A DNA stretch of 64,000 nucleotides, taken from positions 1,240,001-1,304,000 of the forward strand of contig CAKJVC010000068.1 in NCBI GenBank assembly GCA_918026815.1, written 5' to 3'. The notes beneath the pieces were generated by a model. The model had not been told where the DNA came from, did not search any database, and was given only the letters and a program-made list of their open reading frames with translations. Each line of letters starts with the position of its first letter. The stretch's first letter is position 1. The position numbers and the translations under genes are program-made. The DNA comes from Chalara sp. BL73 (taxonomy: Eukaryota; Ascomycota; Leotiomycetes; Helotiales). Shown piece after piece: positions 57,057 through 64,000 of the stretch.

Positions 57057-59424
57057 ATGCCTCCTCCTGCTGCCGCGGCAGCTCCTGCGCGTGGAGATGC
57101 CTACGCGGACGCTGGCTTCGCGGTTAGATACTTTTCCCATCCACGGCTCACAACCTTTGCTAACTGTCTTCAAGCCCATGATCAAGTCCGCGGTTCAGGG
57201 AATTGCCATCTTTATGGGTGTACAATGGGTCATGGGTCGATTCCAGGGGAAACCTACCACCGAAGTCGTGAAAGATGCTCGCGGCCTGGACATTACCGTG
57301 CCCGCCAATACTGCAGATATCCCACCCTTCCTGGCACGACCGGATGTCCTCCCTGATGGCGTAGAATACTCCCCGATGCCTCATCGCATTGCTCCTATTT
57401 GGCCTCTTGACTCTTCATTGGATATAACCATTGTCGTGTCCCCATCTTTTGCCGCTGCCCCTCTGGCCAAAGTTCCAAAAGAGAGGAGGGTAGTGGACGA
57501 AGTTGGATTTCAGCTTGGAGACTACAAGGATAGCCGAGTAATTGATACTGAATTTGCCGTGCCGAAGGAAGTACAGAATAACGGCACCCTGTGGGCACAT
57601 TTCTATATCGGTTTGACCGGAAGCAAATTGGTGAGTACATGATGACTGAGGAGCCTACTCTGGAAGGGTTTATGCGTTTCTACTTTCATGTGATAAAGGA
57701 TTCCTGAGAAACTTGTCTTCCGAAGATTACTTCAACAGGCGAACTGACTATGATATCTCTAAACAGGATCCAAGCACAGCTGGGTACGACCCGGCACGAG
57801 CATACCATTTCATCCGTCCTTTGACGCAATATATCGTGCAGAAGAAGGTTCATAAGACGAAGAACTTGTTGGCGGCTACTGGGGATGATGAGGTACGTTC
57901 TTCAGCAAGATGCGTCAAGCCATACTAACTTGAGGTAGCCAGAAGAAGTTGTCCAAGCCGGGCCGGTCATTACGTCTCATTACCATCCGAATGTATCACT
58001 TTCTTTCATCCCCGATAGTGGCGTGATGAATTATCCTAGTCTACATCCTGCGGTGAGCCAATATGTTCGGTTGGAAGCTAGCGGAGCTAGAGATGGGACT
58101 GGCAAGAACGGCTGGTATTATCCGGTATTGTTTGTCAATACTTTCTGGCAGCTCAAATCGCAGATGACAACTCTCAACTCCACTGTCACTCGCTTACCTC
58201 TGCACATTAATCTTAACCACTTGGCAAACTGGAAATTTAGTATACTTGCGAGTATCGATGAAGGAGCCAAAACTGCTCAAAGACAAGCTGCCTTAGGTAA
58301 GTCGGCAATGTTTTTTATTTTTATTTTAAAAAATTGTTATGCTAACTTGCCTAGGTCAAACCTCAGCTAGTGGTAGTGACGGAAGCGAGTTTGAGATGAT
58401 CAAAGAAGTGCTCTTGGATACGAATATCTACCTTCTCAGTACGACGATTGCAGTCAGTATTTTGCACATGATTTTTGAGATGCTGGCCTTCAAGTCGGAC
58501 ATTAGCCATTTCCGGAACAAGAAAAACAATGTTGGCATCTCTGTTCGCTCAATCTTGGCAAATGTTTTCATGCAAGGGGTCATCTTCTTGTATCTCATGG
58601 ACAATAATGACAATACCAGTATGTTTCCCATACATGATTGATTTTCTGCAAACTAAATCGTAACAGGTTGGATGATTCTCTTTTCTCAAGGTATGGGGAT
58701 AGTTCTCGAACTCTGGAAGATCACAACAGTTGTGAACGTCCGCGTTCGAGATGCTGCGCCTGGCTCCTTGATCCCATACCGGATCGCATTCGAAGATAAG
58801 CATGTACTTAGCGATACGGAAGAGAAGACCAAGGAGTATGACGCCGTGGCTTTCTCATATATGTATATGATTGCGGGTCCACTACTTCTTGCGTATGCCG
58901 TCTACTCTCTCAAGTATGAGACGCACAAGTCATGGTATAGCTTCATCATCGCCACTCTGGTCGGATCAGTCTACGCCTATGGATTCTTGATGATGATTCC
59001 AAGTTTATACATTAACTATCGATTGAAGTCTGTGGCACATATGCCCGCCAAAGCTATGACTTACAAGTTCCTTAATACCTTCATCGATGATCTATTTGCA
59101 TTCACAATCAAGATGCCTACGCTTCACAGGTTGGCAACCTTCAGAGATGATATCATATTTTTCATTTACCTGTATCAGAGTTATAAGTACAAGGTAGACT
59201 ACACGAGAGTGAACGAGTTTGGGCAAGGAGGCGAGGAAGAGCAAGTTGAGGATAAGTTAGCCAATAAGCCTTTGACGGCCATCGCAGGCGCTGACGCACA
59301 CGCCGCCCCAGAAGTGGGAAAGGAAGCCGTGGAGAAGCTGGAAAAGCTACAAAAGCTACTAGGCGATGCAACCTCCCAAACGAGCGGGAGCTCAAAAAAG
59401 GGAAACGCCACGAAGAGAAAGTGA
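57057..59424 (+). CDS. CLPTM1-family transmembrane protein
   Basis: Six exons, 57057-57122, 57175-57630, 57767-57892, 57939-58296, 58355-58618 and 58667-59424, give 675 aa. The Pro/Ala-rich N-terminus is followed by one hydrophobic segment (SAVQGIAIFMGVQWVMG), a large lumenal domain, and a C-terminal set of helices. Family landmarks are AHFYIGLTG, KNGWYYPVLFVNTFW, HMIFEMLAFKSDISHFRNKK, NVGISVRSI, SWMILFSQGMG, and PSLYINYRLKSVAHMPAKAMTYKFLNTFIDD-like sequence near 575-605 with FRDDIIFFIYLYQ. The tail is Lys/Ser-rich. The human relatives CLPTM1 and CLPTM1L are ER/Golgi multipass proteins, CLPTM1L being reported as a lipid scramblase in GPI synthesis; function in fungi is inferred only. Confidence 0.92.
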
Positions 59425-60617
59425 GCCTTGCGTCCGATTAGAGACATATCGGCATAAAACTATAATGCATGTGGTGCCATCCATCGGTAGATCTAGTTGT
59501 CCGATTCCTGTTTTCACCTTGCCTCGCAAGTGCGATAGACGTCTTGTTCTGCTCCTCCAGTCATTGTAGCGCAAGTGGATGCTCCGTCTCCATCTTTCAC
59601 AATGTTCAAGCCAGCATCGCTGCATTCTCCAATAATAGAAACCCTGTTAGCCAATCAGTATGTGCATCGAAGTTTGATTGGATGCGATGCTTACAATTCC
59701 GGGTTGAAATTTATGTGGATTCCAAGACATATATATTAGGGTAGTACCTTAAATTTGACAGGATTTCCGACTTCGCATCTACTGTTCCCATGACCTAAGG
59801 GGGCGAGATAGTCGATATTTTGATTTCCTAAGGACTTCGCGAATATGTTCCTGTGCTCCGGCTCTTATTGGGTTAGGCCTAATTTTTTCTCTCGCAGATT
59901 ATTCAGATTCTAATGCCATATTTGAATCAAGATGATTCTAGATCCACTGGCAGGAACATATCTTACTACCTCCGCAATCTGGGGTAAGGTTGTAGTATCC
60001 AGCCATTGAGGTCATAAGAAACATAATGGAATCGTTGCGTGCAGCAGAATATTGGATTTCAGCCCCTGCCACGACCCAAGGCTAGGCTGAACAATTTCAG
60101 TTCAGCCACGCAACCCCAATTAAGCTGGCTGGCAATTATCCGTCGAATTAGAGCCCCATCTGATCTTCACCCGGGGTGGTCGGGGATCTGCAAACGAGTC
60201 TGGGCATTCTTTTTGGGACGACTTCAAATATACATGGTCGTAATGAGATAACTCTGTTTTATCGTCCCGATGCTAGGTGACATCACTGATGCCATTCACA
60301 AAAGGGGTCATTACGAGGGTAATCGCTCGATTGTAATTACGATCATTTTTCATTGGTCTAGTATTGCGGCCAGGGCTCATTGAAGGTTGGTATAGTTGTG
60401 TCGATCCATTGTAGCTGCCCATTGTACACTCTGTAATGAATCTGTGAATTGTAAAAGAAGTATCTGCATTGCAGATCTTTCAGTCGAGGGATACCTCTGA
60501 TATAAAATGGGATCGCCGCGAAGATTCCAGCTCCAGAGAAGCAGTTTATTTATCTCAGACATTTACAGCACAAGTTGAAATAAGGACCGATTGACCCTCT
60601 TCAAATCGAGACACAAG
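59425..60617. other. intergenic upstream of the FAD oxidase
   Basis: About 1.2 kb. No gene recognised. It ends with the promoter and leader of the next gene, including a TATA-like element. Confidence 0.45.
60501..60506 (+). promoter_or_regulatory. TATA-like element before the FAD oxidase
   Basis: TATAAA lies about 110 bases before the ATG at 60618, a normal distance for a regulated fungal gene with a short leader. Confidence 0.4.
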
Positions 60618-62187
60618 ATGTTGCCGTTACGCGTGGCTGCAGCTTCATTTATTCTGTTTGCAGGGCTGGTATATGCAGATACTTGCTCTTCCATTGAGGC
60701 CCTTGGATACATTAATGTCACTCGCCCGTTGCACCCGAGCTATGTATACGAGCAGACTCAGTACTGGTCAACAACATCTAGTACACTGCTGCCTTCATGC
60801 ATTATCTTCCCCAAGTCTGCAGCCGAGGTGTCTGTAATTGTCACCCTCCTTAGTAACACTACAGAACCTTTCGCAGTCAAGTCTGGCGGACACAACCCAA
60901 ATAGATACTTCTCGAGTGTGGAGGGAGGGCCACTCATCTCGACCGATAGCCTGGACCAAGCAACCTTAGATCCGGTGACGGGCATAGTTGATGTTGGGCC
61001 AGGGAATAGGCTGGACTCCATCTCGGCTAAGCTGCAAGGTACCGGATGGACATTTGTTGGCGGACGGATCGGCAACACTGGAGTAGGAGGTCTGGTTCTG
61101 GGTGGTGGACTCTCATATATGTCAGCACAATACGGATGGGCTGCATCGTCAGTGCTTGAGTACGAGCTTGTGCTTGCTAACGGAACCGTGGTATATCCGT
61201 CAGCTACTACGCACCCAGACCTTTTCAAGTCTCTTAAAGGAGGTGGAAACAACTTCGGCATCGTGACTAACTACAAGCTACAAGCGCATCCTCAGGGTGA
61301 TGTCTGGGGCGGAAATGTCGTCTACCTACGAACTCCCGATATCGACTCTCATCTCCTCGCCGCAGTCCGTGACTTCGTCGAGTACAATGAAGACGATAAA
61401 GCGGCTGTGATTGTCACGGCCGAGCGTTCTACTGTTGACCTGATAGATGCATGGATCCTCTTCTTGTTCTATGATGGCCCTGTCGTTCCACCAGGAATCT
61501 TCGAGAATTTCACAAACGCTGGACTTCTGCAGACGCCGCTTCTAAATACATTCCGGCGGAGGACGTACGCAGACCTGATGGCATTTAGTAATTGGGTTGT
61601 GATCAAGGGCTCAGTGGTGGACATCGCGACAGAGACTATTCCACTACCCAGCACGGCGAATGCAGTTGAGGTTATGGAGGGTTTGCATGCACATTGGCGC
61701 AATGTGTCGGGAACGACGTTGCTGGTTCCTGGGATCGTGGCGAGTATTGCCTGGCAAGTAAGTTTTTTTTTTTTTTCAGCTACACTTATCTTGTGCTTTT
61801 TATTTCTAAAGCTAATAACGCCAGCCCTTCCCAAAACGCATAGCGCAGCAAGCCTCCGCCCGAGGCGAAGATCTCATCGACTGCGATGACTCCGTCGACC
61901 GCATTATCATAGAAATGAACTACTCCTTCATCCCACAATCCGCATACGAATTCATGGCGGACACCATCGAAGCAACATACACAGGTGTTAGAGACAGAGT
62001 TTTGGCCTGGCAAGCGGATGGCACATTGCCCCAAGGTTACATGCCGGTGTTTATGAACTACGGGTTCTACAGGCAAGATTATTTTGGGAGACTAAGGCCA
62101 GAGAATAGGGCTTTAGCGAGGAGGGTCGCTGAGAGTGTTGATCCGGAAGGATTATTTAGGACCAGGACTGGAGGGTGGAAACCATAG
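60618..62187 (+). CDS. secreted FAD-linked oxidoreductase (PCMH-type, berberine-bridge-enzyme-like)
   Basis: Two exons, 60618-61757 and 61825-62187, give 500 aa. The ATG at 60618 starts a signal peptide of about 20 residues (ending LVYA). The FAD-binding PCMH domain is at about 55-230, with the covalent-FAD His92 in VKSGGHN and the motif GGRIGNTGVGGLVLGGGLSYMS. Where BBE enzymes with doubly linked FAD carry Cys, this protein has Asn/Thr-containing GNTGVGG, so a single covalent link is expected. GGGNNFGIVT follows near 212. The C-terminal BBE segment ends YFGRLRPENRALARRVAESVDPEGLF, as usual. It likely oxidises an extracellular sugar, alcohol or secondary metabolite. The intron has a long T run before its acceptor. 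Confidence 0.9.
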
Positions 62188-63270
62188 GCGGGTGCAAGGA
62201 TGCTCAATATAGGAGAAGAGTGACAGCTACATGACGGGCATATGGAGGGGTGGTGATGGAGGAGGAGGGTGTGAGAATCCTTTTTGATATAGTTTTGGTA
62301 GCAGCCATAATCCACCAGGTTTTGCGTGACGGTGCTTTAGGATATGAAGAGCCTCTACACCTATGAGATCTATAACTTAGGCAATACGTGTGTGAAATGT
62401 CCGATCAAAAATATCGTCTTTGTATTCCTTTCTCCGAGATACTGCTTAAAGCTATCTAAAGGAGAGAAATACCTTGGATGCCATGATGGTCTGTTGCCTA
62501 ATGTCAAGCCGACCCAAGATTATGCTTCCCGCGTGCCAAGTGCAGGCAGTGAGTCAAGCCTCGTGCGGCCCACGAACATCGCCTTCCTGCCTATTATCGT
62601 CCATGAAAGAACGGCGCGCTGGTCTTTTACTGGTAATTCAACAAGACCTCCTATTTCAAGACTCATCGATTACATTAACGAGTTATTTTTTTATTTTTTT
62701 ATTTTATTTTTCTCTTTCCCCAAAGGAATATACAAACTATCTCTATGCATGTTGGGTCCCAAGTTTAGGCCCCCCCGGATTTTGCCCCTGAATGAGCAGG
62801 CTGCAAGCGATGCTGCAGGGGGCCGTAGCTGGTCCTAGTCTGGTCCATTACCGTGCTTGGCTCTCCGCCTCGATTGAAGCTTAACCCATAAGGCTGATTG
62901 TTAGGCAGCATTTCTGTCGTCTATAAAGAAGAATGTAGTTCACTCAAAGCTTTACAATAGAACTTTGCAACTTACTTTGAATACTTACATTTCATGCACA
63001 CGCTAGGGATATTCCTGCATATATCAATACTAAAGTAGAAACCGATCTTTCGGGTAAGTTGCTTCTTTCTCTGCTGTGTTCGCCTTGTGCTGTGGCATAA
63101 GAATCTCTCCCCCTTCCTCCTCGTCCTCCTCGTCCTCCTCTTCCTCTTGCTCTTCCTCACTCATAAACAAATCAATCGTATAACACTCTTGCTGATAACG
63201 ATTCACCAATCCAGAAAGAATATCAGACCCTCTTCCACACATCTTGAGAAAGTAATCAACAATCGCCACC
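62188..63270. other. intergenic, no gene recognised
   Basis: About 1.1 kb, with a T-rich run at 62686-62715. A long pyrimidine tract (about 63108-63160, TCCTC units) lies in the promoter of the last gene. Apparent acidic or Leu-rich ORFs here come from that tract. Confidence 0.45.
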
Positions 63271-64000
63271 ATGTCGCGATTTCTCTGCGGGTATGTACTT
63301 CACATCTAAACCTTAATCTTCCAGCTCAGACCCATCTGCTCCAACGGTTCATAGTATCTGAGCCTCCGTAAGCATTCAGTTAACTGGCGATTGATCAAAA
63401 GCTGTTACTATTACGTACCAGTACCTCTTCCAGCTAGTCCGAGCACCAAGAACATAGTCTATTTACCAACCAAAACCTATTTACCTCTGCTTGACAGCGA
63501 GGCGCACACTACCATTCTCTCTACCACATCCAAAACGGTCTTGAAACAAAAATTTACCAATCCGTTAGGCATAAACATCGATAAGTGTGTTTACACTTTT
63601 CCGATTTATGATGGCGTCAGCGTTGTGGGATTCACGTGCAAAGTTGGGAGTAAGACTCTCACTGGTGTGGTGAAGGAAGAGGGTAAGGCGAAGAAGATCT
63701 TTGATAACGCTGTGGCAAGGGGGGAAACTGCAGGGTTAGTTTATTTCCCTGTGGCATCATGGCCAAGAAGTGCAAACTTCGACGATGCGACTTATTCTCA
63801 AGATATTAGAGCTGAGCGTGCTCTCATTTTCTCCTGCAAGGATACTGACTAGAGAATAGACTTCTTGAACAAGCACCCCAAGCATCAGATGCCTGGTCGA
63901 CTACGCTTGGAAACATTCCAGCAAATGAAAAAGTCATCGTTGAGATTACATATATCAGTGAACTGAAGCACCATGATAGCGACGGCATTCGCTTCACAAT
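63271..64000 (+). CDS. VIT-domain protein (inter-alpha-trypsin-inhibitor-like), 5' part only
   Basis: Exons 63271-63290, 63402-63734 and 63860 to the window edge are read; the gene continues past 64000. The first exon codes MSRFLCG and follows a good start context (GCCACCATG). The VIT domain is clear: CYYYVPV, AHTTILSTTSKT, YTFPIYDGVSVVGF, GVVKEEGKAKKIFDNAVARGETAGLLEQ, SDAWSTTLGNIP, then VIVEITYISELKHHDSDGIRFT. Fungal proteins of this type normally continue with a von Willebrand A domain; that part is outside the window. The second intron (63735-63859, 125 bases) is longer than most here and is open for 39 codons, so a naive model would stop at 63852. Confidence 0.85.

Noticed and set aside
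63030..63272. Minus-strand ORF with a long Glu run
   Set aside because: It is the complement of a TCCTC pyrimidine tract in the promoter of the VIT-domain gene.

Overview
The window is nuclear DNA of a filamentous ascomycete (Pezizomycotina). The evidence is many short introns (mostly 45-70 nt, GT..AG with CTAAC/CTGAC-like branch sites), compact genes on both strands, and families typical of that group: a Pth11-like rhodopsin-fold receptor, a LaeA-like methyltransferase, GPI-anchored GH76 and a Kex2-processed repeat precursor. Protein similarity recalled from memory suggests Leotiomycetes/Helotiales, but no marker here proves that. I resolved about 24 protein-coding genes, most with exon boundaries whose reading phases close. 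No rRNA, tRNA, CRISPR or intact transposon was found.

Layout. 1-2.0 kb: gene-poor, with one possible gene remnant at the left edge. 2.0-12.5 kb: a large multi-pass membrane protein (+), then on the minus strand an SDR reductase, a secreted GH5 cellulase, a 7-TM Pth11-like protein with many introns, and a tandem-GNAT acetyltransferase. 13.2-25.5 kb is mostly a housekeeping block: ECM16/DHR1 helicase (-) divergent from proteasome chaperone 3 (+), a 2-oxoglutarate dioxygenase (-), Mediator subunit MED6 (-) divergent from an AT-hook/BRCT protein (+). 26.0-32.0 kb: a P450 (-) and a LaeA-like methyltransferase (+) diverge from a 1-kb intergenic region, followed by a GPI-anchored GH76 protein (-). 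34.4-38.4 kb: three same-strand genes for tail-anchored, proline-rich proteins, each ending in a short tail with a cysteine pair. 41.4-42.1 kb: a secreted precursor with six copies of a two-cysteine peptide separated by Kex2 sites. 46.0-50.6 kb: PABA synthase (+), then VPS55 (-) divergent from proteasome alpha-6/PRE5 (+). 50.6-54.8 kb: an AT-rich gene desert. 54.8-64.0 kb: a LOG-like phosphoribohydrolase (-), a CLPTM1-family protein (+), a secreted FAD-linked oxidase (+) and the start of a VIT-domain protein (+) cut by the window edge.

How the genes work together. Core functions (ribosome biogenesis, proteasome, Mediator, endosomal trafficking, folate) are interspersed with accessory genes for plant-wall or cell-wall carbohydrate, small-molecule tailoring, sensing and peptide signalling. 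No polyketide, peptide or terpene synthase is visible, so the P450/methyltransferase pair is not a complete biosynthetic cluster. The strongest candidate for something undescribed is the repeat peptide precursor at 41418-42143. Next is the trio of tail-anchored proteins at 34441-38389. Gene models are read by eye from splice signals and family similarity remembered by the annotator; no search was run.
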